Positions 12,698 through 25,700 of a DNA stretch of 64,000 nucleotides are shown here, in pieces. The notes under the pieces are model-generated. The model ran no database searches, had not been told where the DNA came from, and saw only the letters and a program-made list of their open reading frames with translations. Location: positions 58,610,203 through 58,674,202 of the forward strand of contig CM060187.1 of assembly GCA_030549335.1 (NCBI GenBank), in the 5' to 3' direction. The stretch is from Pontederia crassipes. Taxonomy: Eukaryota; Streptophyta; Magnoliopsida; Commelinales; Pontederiaceae. The first letter of the stretch is position 1; each line of letters starts with the position of its first letter. Made by a program: the position numbers and the translations under genes.

Positions 12698-13875
12698 CAC
12701 TAACAATCTGCATTCACCTGCTGGGAATGCTTCAGTGGCTATAGTGATTAAGAATGCAGCTTACTTTGTTATGTTGCTGTTTCCTTTTAGTAATGAAGTT
12801 TCTGACCTTCGAACTTGTTTGATATGAGTGGTTGAATAAAGAATCTTCATAACGATGTTCTTACACCATCGTTCATGATGCATTTTCTGTATCCATTGCT
12901 TGATTTCTGTCTCAGCCTTCTGCTCATTTTTCTAAGGAACAAAGAGTGGCTAGGTTGTAAAACTCTCGAATTGAATCTCAAAACTTGTGTGCAAGTTTAT
13001 CATGAGAATGAGTTAACTCCGAGTGAATTGCATCATTGCATTTGTATATACAATGTTGAATGTATTAGGCAAATATGTTACAAATAAATAATAATATGTA
13101 TATTTTTTTTTCTGCGTCTCAACTCTTTATATCAATTTAGTTAGAAAATTATATGCAAAGTATGAAGGGACCCAGATTGTTAAAACTTTTTTTAAATTTG
13201 ATTGTGATCCATAATTTAATATCTTGCAGCATTCATGTTCTTTTAACCAAACGTGTTAGCAGTGTTTTATGCTTTTGAGTTTTTTTTTAAAAAAAAACAA
13301 TTTTATAGATACATTTAGCACACAAACGTTAACTAACTTGTTCCATGTATTAATGTTAATCTTATAAATAAGAGAGCAAGTAAATATTAGGTACCACTCT
13401 TGTTTGTTAATGTAATTTATGGACTCCAGCGAGTCATCTTATTGTTTCAATTTGAATGGTAATAACACATATATAAAAGCTAAATAAATGCATATGGTAG
13501 TTTCTCATACGAGTCATCATATGACATATCTGTCAAATTTATACACAATTTAAGATTGTAGCACAATTCATGTATAGCCTTCATTAATCATGCGATTTTG
13601 ATTACTAGATGTTCAGTACTTGCTATATATGAAAAAGGATCGAGTACTGACTTGGCGGAGAAAAATGGAACAATGAAAGGCTCATCTTCCAAATTGACGA
13701 CTCTATCGTCTCAAATGGCAATAATAAGCAGTAAAGGAACATCTCATGAATGGCAACATTACTTAGTGCTTACTATTTCGGGGCCAAAACTTTGAATGAT
13801 TGTGTTCACAGTCGACGACCGGTTGATATACATATGACAATGCATAAGTGGTGAAAACTACAAAAAAATGGCTGC
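12698..13875. other. 3' UTR and convergent intergenic region
   Basis: It holds the 3' UTR of the A3-type gene, with AATAAA near 12834-12839, then AT-rich sequence up to the 3' end of the minus-strand membrane-protein gene. No gene is supported. The open frame at 13598-13795 has no recognisable features. Confidence 0.6.
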
Positions 13876-16283
13876 TTATATTATAGTACCAAGACCTAGT
13901 TCATCTTCAACGTCATCAATATCTTCAAAAAGTTTCAGAAAGCGTGCTTGTTCGTGTTCTCTTCGTTTCTTCTTCCAGTACTTGTAACAGGCCATAATGC
14001 TTCCAACAAATATCATAGAAGCCAGTATGCATATCACTATCACCGGAACCAAATTCCTTTGCTTGACAGGAGCCTCTTCCTTTGGCGTCACAGGTTGATC
14101 AACAACTGTGACTATAATATGAGAGAAATTAGAAATAAACTCACAAGAAAACACACATACTAACACTAGTGATGCTGAAGAATTATTTCATGTATAGTAC
14201 ATTTTTTTTTCAAATTAACAAGTATCGCCAGTTAGGTATAACATGAATAATTTGGGAAGCAAGGAATAAGCAGCTAGCGATGCACTCCAAGCAAGGATTA
14301 AAAAAGAGGTATAAAGCTGAACTAGACATAGAACTGACCATTTGGGGCAATGCATTCCAAGCATACAAACGTTGCATTAAATTCTTTCTCTTTGAAGTGC
14401 ACATATTTACCATCCACAAAATCACTGCGGCACAGCTCCCACTCATCAAACACATCATCAGATTTCACAGTGTCCTTTTCATAGAAACCACATCTTTTAC
14501 ATTTCTTATCTGGAAGCTCAGTTAGAGGCTGCAAAAGTGCAGACACGTATAAGGTACCTTGAAAAAAAATCGTTTTTCCTTGAATAAGTAAAGAAGCATC
14601 ACCAACTTAAATAAAGACAGCATTAACAAAGTAGGTGGAAATAGAAAAATCAAAATGCAAGGCAATATTAGTTTAACAAAATTGAAATTCTTGACTTCAA
14701 GATTTTGAGAATTCCCTTAAGCATTATGGAAATTCTTGGATCACTCGGATATCATAATTAAGAAAGAAAGATTCATTCACCACAAACCTGCCAAGATTCT
14801 TCACCATGGAAAGTGTACATGATGTTTTTTTCTTTTACATCTGGCAATGCTGTCTTGTTTTCTCCTTGACAATGAAAGTAAACAATTGGCTCAAAAGCCA
14901 GCTCATGAGTAATGTATATCTCAATCGATTCAAGGGTAACAAGCTTCGATGAAAGATGACCTGCAGATAGTGAAGAAGACAATGGCCAATATAAAGCTAG
15001 AATCAACAAAATTTCGACCAAAAGAAAGAACAATACACAAACTTTTTAAACAATGGATGAAATAGTTGTCACTAAACTCCGCCTATATTTTATAGCCGGT
15101 CCCAAGCCCGGATAAAGGAGGAGGGTTGTGTTAGGCCCCGACAGCCAGCATAAAATCATGTCGAATCTTATGATCATGGATCAACGAATACGGAATGGCG
15201 TCGTATGATCTACGTAGCCGACCCCACTTAGTGGGATAAGACTTTGTTGTTGTTGTTGTTTGTTGTTGATGAAATAGTTGTCACTTGCATCCTTACTACA
15301 AAACAAAATTTCCACTCTTCCGCATAAAATTTTCAGCACTAGTGACAAATTATTATCTAACTCTGTTCTTGAAAGTTACAAAGAACCCACACAATACCTC
15401 AAATGTTCATCCATGAAGTGCACTTAACAAACTTGGTGTGTTCTTATGTTCGAAATATAGATGCATTACTCAAGTTTCCGAATAGTTTATGGAAAGCATT
15501 CTCGATTAGCCACTTAACAACCTAATGCTTCATTGGAAAACCAAAGGCAATTCCCCATGTTTTTTTTTCTCTTTTCGTCATTTATTTCTCCACCAATAAG
15601 CAAGAAACAATAGTTCCTTCGCGTACATGTTGTCATTTGCATCAAGAAACAAATGCAAAGAGCTAGCAGCCAAGCAGAGATTCCCTTCCATGGCCAAAGT
15701 GCTAAAAGCAATAAACAAACGACTAGATTCTCTCCATTTCTTTCTTCATCTCAACAACATCTCAATCTTTCTTCAGCAGCTGTAATATTTTGCTTCCACA
15801 CACAAGATGTAGCAAATACAATCCTACAAGATTTCTCTCATAATAAGATTCATTGCCTCCAGAGTCGCCATTCAGATCAATCTCCAAAGTATAATATTGC
15901 TCTCTAATATGTTAACTCAATAACAAAGAAAAAAAAAATCTTTAAACACCCAACAGTGCTTCAGCTAAAGAAACAAATGAATCTCCTCGCGCGCATCGTT
16001 CCCCACCCTGTGACATAAATTTATTCCACTAACTCCCCAAGAAAGATTGGCTTTGTCTGAATAAAACAATCGAATTTTGATAAACTTCGATTATACACAA
16101 GCCTCGAATTTTAAGAACGAGATCAAATAAAGCAGGAATATATAAAAAGAAAGCTAGAGAAGCCGGAAGAAATTGATGCTATTGCGCACCTGGGATCGAA
16201 CAGACGAATGTAAGGGCGAGGAGGAGGCTGCGGTGGAGGATCGCGATCGGCGAGCGCCTCCGGCAGCGAGGCGGCCTCTTCAT
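13876..16283 (-). CDS. Small plant type I membrane protein, 230 aa
   Basis: Four exons on the minus strand: 16190-16283, 14788-14960, 14339-14528 and 13876-14111. All junctions are GT-AG and the phases agree (1, 0, 1). The N-terminus MKRPPRCRRRSP plus a hydrophobic LLLALTFVCSIPG stretch is a signal peptide. The lumenal/extracellular domain (about residues 32-150) has paired cysteines, including KKCKRCGFYEKDT and a later CLEC. It is followed by one transmembrane helix (VPVIVICILASMIFVGSIMA), a basic stop-transfer KKKRRE and an acidic tail (FEDIDDVEDELG). I recall uncharacterised plant homologues with this layout but cannot name the function. Intron 1 hosts a SINE-like element. Length and splice sites look intact. 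Confidence 0.85.
15074..15267 (+). mobile_element. Au-SINE-like retroposon with (TTG)n tail, copy 1
   Basis: It starts AAACTCCGCCTATATTTTAT and ends with TTGTTGTTG repeats. It is flanked by a perfect 18-bp target-site duplication GATGAAATAGTTGTCACT (15056-15073 and 15268-15285), the mark of target-primed reverse transcription. The body includes GGCCCCGACAGCCAG and GTAGCCGACCCCAC. It sits in intron 1 of the minus-strand membrane-protein gene. The (TTG)n tail suggests use of an RTE-type LINE machinery (inference); the name Au-SINE is from memory. Confidence 0.85.
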
Positions 16284-16987
16284 GGGCGACCGGAGATAAG
16301 GTTTCAGCGGCGGAACGGATGATTAATTCTGCGACGCTTCCTCTCGGCACCGGCGCCGGTTCCAAATTCCCCTGGTCTGCTCGTTTTTTTGGCTCCTGGT
16401 TCCTTGGCGTCGAGGTAAACTTTTTCATCCTTCATGCAATCTTTTATGCCGTTAGCTCTGTGATCGCAGGTTGTTGACTGTAGCGCCCTGCTACGGACCA
16501 TGTGGCGCTTTGCTACAAACGTGCTACAAATCATAGCGCACCGCTACGATTCGCGATGTCGCGCTAGAAGTGCGTTGTTCGATGTTACGATTACAAATAC
16601 TGAAATACTAATCATAGAATTGTTCTTGCGGATTAGGGGCCACATTTCATCACCTTCGTCGTTAAATTATCTGCGTGAATTCGACGTATGCTTAACTCTG
16701 TTGTCCGCGTGAACCAAACGACGAAGTAGAAGAATTGTGTTCCATCTTGATCACTGAGCGAGACATGATTGAAGGAAAGAATAAGATAGACATATATTGA
16801 AGAGATCGCGTGGGGGTGGGGGGAGGATAAGGTTCACGTCAATGGTTAATGGATGATAACATTTGCATGATCAAATTAGTTCAGTTGTTTTCATTACGCA
16901 AAAAAAAAAAAGGATTGGTTGTTTTTTTCCAGTTCCATTAATACATATACAACAACAAACTGCACAGCTTTGCAAGCTACATGTGGT
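16284..16987. other. Spacer between the membrane-protein gene and STAR2/ALS3
   Basis: Upstream region of one gene and 3' flank of the next, both on the minus strand. About 16480-16560 repeats the words GTAGCG, GCTAC and TAGCGC in both orientations (see findings). An A-rich run lies near 16900. No coding region is supported. Confidence 0.5.
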
Positions 16988-19265
16988 TTAATCAGCAGCA
17001 AAAACTTTGTAGTCGAGCTGGTAGGCTTTTGTGAAGAATGAAGGCCAACACAGGTAGGTCGAGAAGATGCTGCTGACTGTTGATGCCCCGATGAGCATGT
17101 TCATGACGACAATCTGAAGCTGGATGGCTTCCAGCGGAGATGCACCTCCCATTATCATCCCAGTCATGGCTCCTGGAAGAGAGATGAGACCAACTGTCTT
17201 GGCACCGTCGAGGACAGGAGATAATGCGATTACTAGAGACCTCTTAACTTGCTGAATAGTTGCTTGGCGCGGAGTTGCTCCAAGAGCCAATGCTGTCTCC
17301 ACCTGTTAAAATAACAAGTATCAATTATGAATCTATGATAACTATGGACTAGAGAAGAAGTAACGTATACAGATCTTGAATGTTGTGGAGAATTGCAACT
17401 TGCAACGAATTCTTGTGCTGTTCATTTGATTTTAAAGGTGCATTAAAATGCTAAGTAGTGAGACTGTCATGGAAATTTTGAGCATCTAGGTTGATTTGTC
17501 GGAAAGAAATCTAAGTTGATTTGTCAGAAACAACCAGAATGCAAAGGTAGCGCCAGTGTGCTACCCATGCTACAAAAACCAGCAGAACTCAGAGAAGATG
17601 TTTCAACTTAAGGTAGCTTTTATTGTTGAAGTAGCTAGTGTAATTATTCACATGCTTAGCATTGCATAAAAAGAATCCAAGATGAACAAAATTAAGACCA
17701 ACCAGGTTCTTCTGAATTTTGAGATCTTCACGAAGCTTCTTCATTGTAACTCCTGTTACCGTCATCGCATTGCCAACCATCATTCCAGCAACAGGTATAA
17801 TGTATCTCGGGGTGAAGGGGAAAACATTCAACACGACAAGCAAGAACATTGTGAGTGCTGTTCCAGCCAAAATGGATACTCCAGCTATGAACTTTCCACG
17901 AGGAATGTGCTTGGCTCGCTGACCTGCTGTATATCCAGCAACAGACACCTATACATTTTCAGTAGTTGTCAGTGGCCAAAATAGTAACTTGAAGTCCACA
18001 ACAGTGACAACATGAGTTCTGTGTTAAATTTATCTTAATAGTGATGTTTAAGCACCTTGATGAGATATATTACAGAATGTAACAGAGATATCAGGTAGAA
18101 AACAAGAAAGAAAGAAAGATAATGCATTAAAAAATTAGGACATTTTGCCTTGTAACAAATGAAAAAGCACGGAAAGAGAGGTTCCATTTCTATTAACATA
18201 GCAAGAATGATAATCTGAAATATAAAATCCTATGTCAAGTGCAAATAAAGATAAGTTTTGGCTCTGAAGAGCAGAAACAACTCATATGATCTTGGGAACT
18301 ACTTGTTCAGGATTCTGATACATCCATGTCACTCACCGAAAAAGGAAAACAAGTGATACCTTTGTTCGTAAGGTATAAAGTAAAATTGCAGATTTATTCT
18401 TTCGCGAAATTGAACATCTGGAATATTCTGATTTCTGAATATCCCAACCATTTATGGTATCTCAGCAGTCACTTCTTCCTTATTTCATTGGCGTTTATTT
18501 CTTTTAATGGTGAAGACTGAAGAGAAAGCTTAACTGCAAATTATTGAAGTTTTTGATACAAGAAATTACTTCAATACAAGAATTTCTGGTTATGAAAATT
18601 CCTTTGTAAGCCGCTGAAATTTGTCAGTCTGATTATAACAGGCATCGATTTGTACTATTTGGAAGAGAATTTAAATGCAGAATTAGAGAACATGTATAGC
18701 ATTTCTTATCGTCTCAAACGATAGACTCACTATTTATTCTGTCATCAACTAGCTGCCGAAAAAGGATCCTAATTAGGTCGTTGACCAAGAAGACAAGAAT
18801 CCATTACCCCCTTAAATTTATGATTATAACATCAATTCTGCTCGCAAACTTAGCTAAGGAATAATATCAATGGGAATAAACAAGATTGCAATGAAGTAAC
18901 TCGACGAACGTGAGCATCATAGTGACATGCGTGAACATGTATACCATGAACAAGTAGGCAAGGATGATCCAGCCGGCGTTCTTCTGCGAGAAGATGAACT
19001 GAAGGACGAAACCGATGATGGAGAGCTGGAGGAAGGCGCGGAACACGGAGTAGAACATCTCCCCTTCCAGCCTAAGCCGCTGGGTGAACGAGAGTGCCAC
19101 CGCCAGCGCCACCACCGCCAGCGCCGCCACCGGCTTCAGCATCCCCGTAAGGTACTCCCGCCAGAACCTCGGATCCGACGGGTCGACCATCCCGAGCGCC
19201 GGTGCATCCGCCATGGTAGACGCAGCAGCTCGAAGCAAAATGGAGCCGCTTCCAAACGACGACAT
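16988..19265 (-). CDS. STAR2: STAR2/ALS3-like UPF0014 membrane protein (aluminium tolerance), 293 aa
   Basis: Exons are 18945-19265, 17703-17948 and 16988-17302, all phase 0 with GT-AG borders. ALS3 of Arabidopsis and STAR2 of rice are the membrane halves of a bacterial-type ABC transporter; the ATPase partner is STAR1. The pair is required for aluminium tolerance. The protein shows hydrophobic segments at about 45-60, 72-92 and 96-110, then the strongly conserved VAGYTAGQRAKHIPRGKF, a TM run with NVFPFTPRYIIPVAGMMVGN, and the third-exon signatures ETALALGATPRQA, LISLPGAMTGMIMGGASP and TYLCWPSFFTKAYQL. Length is normal for the family. The first Met is at 19265; a second in-frame Met at 19214 (MADAPALG) is an alternative start. 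The gene is divergently placed 526 bp from the RRM-like gene, so the two may share a promoter. Confidence 0.95.
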
Positions 19266-19791
19266 AAGAAGAGGGCTGCAAAGTTGCGACCTTTTCGGCT
19301 TTTCCTGTTGTCAGCGCGAACTGAGAACGCAACTGGGCGCGGTCATTTGCTCTGGAGAAGACGAAATCGAACGGTCCCGATTTATTCAGAATCGACATTC
19401 GCGTCTGAGATTGAAGCGGTAGGCCCCACACGAGCGGGTTCGTCGGTTGCTGCGTGGGATCGAATCTGTCATGTGGCACGATGGGATACGCGACATAAAA
19501 CAGCAAGTCCACATTTTCGACCACCCAAATCGGTCATTGCGGCGGGCCTACAGTTAAATTTGGCTGAACGATGCTTCTTATATTAACTCGAAACCGAGTT
19601 AAACATGTTTGAGTTCGAAGTGGTCTGGTCTAAGTCTATATTTAACGGGTTGCGATCCGCGTTCGTTCCGCTTGTAGAAGGGCGATGATCCGATTCGACA
19701 GTTAGGGCTTTGCCACTCTCGATCACTCCAATTCATCTCGACGCCAAGGCCGTCGGAGAGCGAGCGCAAATGTCGCAGCGCGCTCCGGTCG
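19266..19791. promoter_or_regulatory. Divergent intergenic region, STAR2/ALS3 and RRM-like gene
   Basis: These 526 bp separate two start codons facing away from each other and must hold both promoters and both 5' UTRs. The region is GC-rich, has no clear TATA box, and includes TAGGCCCCAC and GGGCCTA, both containing the GGCC(T/C) core of plant site II-type elements. Open frames crossing it on both strands are antisense or UTR readings. Confidence 0.55.
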
Positions 19792-22700
19792 ATGGCTTCG
19801 CCTCAGGAAGCCAACCTCCTGCTCCGGTCGCTCCCTCCCCTTCGCTCGCTCTCCACGGCGGCGTCCGACGCAGCCGGGGACTCGCAGGGGACCTCCACCA
19901 TCGACCCATTCCTTCAGGACACCGAAAAAGGTAAGGGGAAGAGTGCACTGAGCGGAAGCAGTTGATTGGGTTTTGAATGAGGTCACACTTTGTTTCCGCT
20001 TTGCCTTATTGTGACCCGGTTCATAAAGGTGCTCTCTTTTTTCTTTCTTTCTTTTTTTGTCTCAGGACTTGTGTTTGGAAGGATGACTGGAATCGGGAAG
20101 AATACACTGAAGACTGATATCATCCATTTCTTTGAAGGATGCAAACTGTCTACGGATGGTGTCAAAATCGAGTACAACAGGGCGTATAATCCTATCGCCG
20201 CGTGAGTTAACTGTTACCATGTTCATGTCTTTCACAGTGTCACTACTTGTCTCTAAAAACTTTCTTTATTGCGTTATCAAGCATTAGCATTGTTTGGACC
20301 TTTTTTCCCGTGAATGGATTACGGGATTTGGAAAAGTTATGAAAGTTAACTGTAACAACAGGTTGTTGAGATTCTCATCTCGACCTTCCTATGATTCAGC
20401 AAGGGGTCAGACCATAAGAAAGGGGCGCCTGTACAAGATAGACGGGGTATGTTTTTTATTTTCGACATGCTCTTATGCACTCTATGGATTTCTTTCTTGA
20501 ATGATTTTGCCATTTGTTCTATTGCAGGTGGATCGATCCCAATGGGACATTGCACCATCGTATGATGGAAAAACTGTGAGTAATTTAGTTTGTTAGTTAT
20601 TTTTCCTTGATCTTTAGACACTTGAATTAATGCATTCACTTCACATTATCTTTATGCAACCAATCCTGTATCACTTTTTGATGTACCCCCTTTGATCTGA
20701 TGAACTATCTGCCATCCATGCCTATTGTGTTGTAGTAAGATAGACTCAGAGATCCAAACAGATGTACAAAGTTAGTTGATTTTTACAGTTGAATTAATAA
20801 GCTTGTTTTAAGAATTAGCATCCCATCTCCGACCAAAACAAAGGCTTATCTGTTTGTCTGGATCTATGTGTTTTCATCCGGACGTTATCATGTTCCCATG
20901 TGTCGCGCCCTTATTTCTCTCCTAGAAATAGACGCAACCGGCCTTGAGATCTTCCTCACCAAAGATGCCCAAGTCAGCCTCTCAATGCTCTAAGTCTTTG
21001 CTTAAGAACGTTAGAACACACACCCGCACTCTCACTTAATTCTCTTAAGTTAGTCACACACACACAATGCAGGAAGTACTTGGATATAAGGGAAAGATAC
21101 TTTATTCATTCACCCCCTGAAAGTGGGAGAGAGCATGTGTATTTATACAGGCAGGGGTCAACCAACTGTTGCCCATAATTTGAATTCAAACACATAACAG
21201 TCCATGCACCTTTACATGGCACCTATTCGCACCCATGCATCTATGCGACCTCCCTCTCCTCAAAAAAAAAAAAAAAAAAACTATGCGACCTCCTGATGAA
21301 GCCTCTATGCCCTGGATGTCTTTCCCTCCATCTGGACGCTCCCTGATCATCTCGGATCATCCCTGGAGTGCGCGCACCCTCCCTGGCCGCCCCGCGCCCG
21401 TCAGCCGCCTGCCATGGCGCCCGGCAGTTATAACCGCCACCCGCGCCATTGCCATCGTCCCAGAATCTCCCTCGCCGGAGATTTCTCCAATCCGACGACG
21501 TCCGGCGACTTCCTTCATTCTGGGGAACACTTTGGCTCTGGGACGACATCGCCCCAAAATGCCAAAGTGTGCATCAATTTCACCAAAACTTGATCACCTA
21601 CTTTGAACTCCACATGGCGTCTCTTCTGATCGGCAGATTTCTTCATCTTCCGCACTGACTTCTCAAGGATGGCCTTGGACACCTCCATGTTCTCCTGCCA
21701 TCCGTGGGCTACCTGATAGGCCGCAGGGCACCTCCCTGCATACTTGGCCTCTAGGGCAGCCGGGGTCACAGGTTGAAGACCAGTGACAAGTTTGAATGCA
21801 CTTTGCTGAGTGGCTTCACTTCGCTGCATGTTGAAGGAAAACTGAGCGACGTCCAGAAGCTGTGCCCAATTCTTTTGATTGGCGTCCACAAAGTGTCGAA
21901 GGTAAATCTCCAATAGATGGTTTGCCCGCTCGGTTTGGCCATTTGTTTGGGGATGGAAGGCCGTCGAGAAGCGAAGTTCAGACCCCAGAAGCCTGAAAAG
22001 CTCTCTCCAAAACTGACCTATAAAATGAGGATCACGATCACTTATGATTACCTCAGGAATGCCCCACAACTTCACCACATTGTTGACGAAGAGCCTGGCC
22101 ACCTCCTCGGCCGAGCAATACTTTGGGGCTGGGATGAACATCCCGTACTTGGAGAACTTATCAATCACCACCATGATTGATCCGAAGCCTCCTGACCTAG
22201 GTAGAGCCGAGATGAAATCCATGGTGATGACCTGCCATGGCTGTTCTGGAACAGGTAGAGGCTCCAAGAGTCCTGCCGGTTTGAGTTGCTCTACTTTATC
22301 TTGTTGACACTTGAGGCACGTCCTCACATAAGCCTCAATGTCCTCTTGCATTTGTGGCCAATAGAACCCGTCCTCTACCAGGGCTAGGGTCCTGGCCATG
22401 CTGGGATGACCGACCCATAGTGAGTCATGGCATTCTTTGAGGATGCGCCGCCGAAGGCCATCCCACCAGGGCACATACACCCTGCGCCCGGCCGTGAGCA
22501 GCAGGCCTTCTTCCTTCCAGAAGCGCCTTGTTTTGCCTTCGTCCACCAAACGAAGAAGTTCCACGGCCTTGGGATCATGACTCATGCCTTCTCGGACTTG
22601 GTCTTGAAAATCCACCTTGAGGCCACTCATGGCCGCCAAGTGGACCTTGCGGCTAAGGGCGTCCGCCACCACGTTAGTGCGCCCCACCTTGTACTCCAAC

Positions 22701-25700
22701 TGATAGTCGAACTCGGCCAAGAAGTCTTGCCACCGCACCTGCTTAGGACTCAACTTCTTTTGATTCTAAAAGTAAGAAGTGGCCACATTATCAGTCTTAA
22801 CAATAAAAGAACTTCCAAGAAGGTAGTGTCGCCAAGTGCGCAAACAATGCACTATGGCCGACATCTCTTTACCATGAACTGGGTACTTGCACTCGGCCTC
22901 GCTGAACTTTCGACTTTAAAAAGCCACAGGATGGCCCTCCTGCATAAGGATCCCTCCGAGTGCAAGATCCGACGCGTCCGTTTGCACCTCAAGCAGACGG
23001 CCATAGTTGGGCAGCTTGAGGCACGGCCCTCGCACGACTGCGCCCTTAAGGTCATCAAAGGCTTCTTGGCATGAGTCCGTCCATAGCCATGCCCTGTCCT
23101 TCTTGAGAAGATCTGTGAGAGGTGCTGCCTGCCTGGAATATCCCTCCACAAATCGTCGGTAGTAATTGGCCAGCCCTAGGAACGACCTTAAACTCCGGGA
23201 CGTTCGTTGGAGGCTGCCACTCTTCAATGGCACGGACCTTGCCTTCGTCCATGCGTATGACTCCACCTTTGATACGATGCCCTAAGAACATAACCTCTGA
23301 TTGAGCAAAGGAGCACTTCTCGGCATTCACAAAAAGCTCATTCTCCTTTAGCAATCGGAACGCTTCCTCCAAGTGTGCCACATGATCTGCAAGAGTTTCA
23401 GAGCACACAACAATATCATCCAAATAGACCACCACACATTTATCCAAGAGGGTGGAAGATTCGGTTCATAAGAATACAAAAGGTGGCAGGGACATTAGTA
23501 AGGCCAAAGGGCATTCTAAGAACTCATATGCCCCATACCGAGTGACACAAGTTGTCTTGGCTTCATCACCAACGGCAATTCACACCTGCCAATACCTTGA
23601 CCTGAGGTCTAACTTCGAGAAGATCCTCGCCTTCCCAAGCCTGTCAAACAAATCTTCAATTAGAGGTATAGGATACTCGTTACGCACCGTCAACTTATTC
23701 AAAGCTCGGTAGTCAATGCACATTCTCAGTGTGCCATCTTGCTTCTTTTGGAAGAGTATGAGCGCTCCATAAGGTGCCTTTGAAAGTCTTATGCACCCGG
23801 CCTTTAACAACTCATCCAACTGCTTCCTGGGTTCAGCCAACTCAGGGGGTGCCATCCTGAAAGGTTCCATGGCAGGCGGCCGCGCACCGGGCACCAATTC
23901 AATGGCATGGTCGACATCTCTATGGGGTGGGAGCTTCTTGGGTAACTCTTGAGGCATAACATCTTTGTAATGTTCCAAGAGCCTCTGGACCTCCTCTCGG
24001 ATAGGTGTGCGTCCTTGGTTCTCTTCTTCAACCCTGAGGGCCGCCAAGTAGGTTGTCTCCCTTCGCCGCACTCCTTTGCAAACCTGCATGGCCGACAACA
24101 TTTTGGACTTGACGTTAGCCCTCCCCAAGGGAACTTTGTGTGTCCTGCCCTAGGACACAAGGTGTAGCCCCTCCTGGGCCACTCGCACTTCATGGAACAA
24201 GTCTAGGAACTCCATGCCGAGCACCATCTTGTGATCGTCCATGGCTACCACTGTAAGGTTCACGGAGCGCCCTTCCAATCCCCTACTCATACATGTAGGT
24301 CCTTGGCCACTCCATGGATAGGTTGAGAGGCGGCGTTCACTGTCTTGATTAGCCCTGGCTCCTTTAGGAAGTCGATGCCAAGGCGCCGTGCTTCTTCGAT
24401 TGCCACAAAATTATGGGTGGCCCCGGTGTCGACCAAGGCCATTGTCGCGTGTCCCTGCATCCATACTTCAGTAAACATGAGGCCCTTGATGGCCTCTCTC
24501 CTTACTTTGGTAGGGATGGATGCGGTAGTCGCTGTGAGGGCCATAATGGCCCCTATGTGTGCGGTCCTGCCATCGTCCTCGGACGTGCCCGCCATGGCGG
24601 CCAGGCCGCCCTTGCGTGGACATTCGCGGGCATAGTGAGGCCCGCCACACGTAAAGCACTTAACTGACTTGGTGGAGGTTCCTTCCTTTCCAGACTTGAT
24701 TTCCTTCTTATCCTTCTTACACTTTTTGTCGACGTTCTTGTTTGGAGCTTGCTCCTTGTCCGCGGGCTTGCCCCTGTCCTTGGCCCCACAAAGGTCTCGG
24801 TTCATGGTGAACTCCGCGAGGGCTTGGGCCACCGCCAAGGCTTCTTTGATCGTCACAACCTTTGCCTCTTGACCTCTTGCGCCGCCCAGGGTTTAAGGCC
24901 TCTTAGGAAGAAGAAAATCCAAGTGGCCTCATCCATAGTCCCGGTCATCTCTAGCATCAAAGGTTGTAAGCGTTCGATATACTCCTTTACCGAACCTATT
25001 TGTTTGAGATTTGTCAACTTGGTCATGGCGATTTCTTGGGCATTCCCAGGGTAGAATTGTTTCTTCAATTCCTTGGTGAAGGTGCTTCAAGAGTCGATCA
25101 CAACCTTGTCTTTGGCTATCTCCTCTTCCATCCTTCTCCATCATAATAGTGCGCCCTCGGATAGGTACCACACTGCCAAGTTAATCTGATCTCTTTCCAC
25201 TGAAATCTTATTTGTCTTGAAGCCCTTCTCAAGACTCCACAAGAAGTCGTCTATGGCTGTCGCATCTCTAGAGCCATCATACTTCTTTGGCTCGGGTCCA
25301 GTGAACTTTGGAATGGCCACCCTTGTGCGCAGGCCACTCACATCCAGCAAGTGACTTCGGACCAGCATGATGTCCATCTCCATGACCTTCATCCTAGTTT
25401 CGACTGCTTCCTCCAAGGACTTCATCTTGGCTGCCTGAAGTTCCCCAATGCCGGCTCTCTTCTATGGCCGCGCCCTGTTGTACCGTAACTGTTTCAAGTG
25501 CGCGGACGGCCATGTCCGTGCCTTGAAGGTTATGATCCAACAGGTCTACGTGCCTTTCAAGATGAGTCAGAGGGTCGGTGGATTGTGAACGAGTTTTCTT
25601 CTTCTCCCCTCCGGCAACCCCATTGCCACCACCGGTGGCCGTATAGGATTCCAATTGCCGGCCGCGAGTAACTGGGCCCTGCCCTTCTTCCGCCATTGTT

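Noticed and set aside
15074-15267. Possible tRNA or small RNA gene in the SINE-like body
   Set aside because: Only loose A/B-box-like words are present and no cloverleaf could be drawn; the target-site duplications show a retroposon.
18927-19586. 219-codon plus-strand open frame across STAR2/ALS3 exon 1
   Set aside because: It is antisense to a clearly conserved exon, Arg/His/Pro-rich from GC composition, and matches no family.
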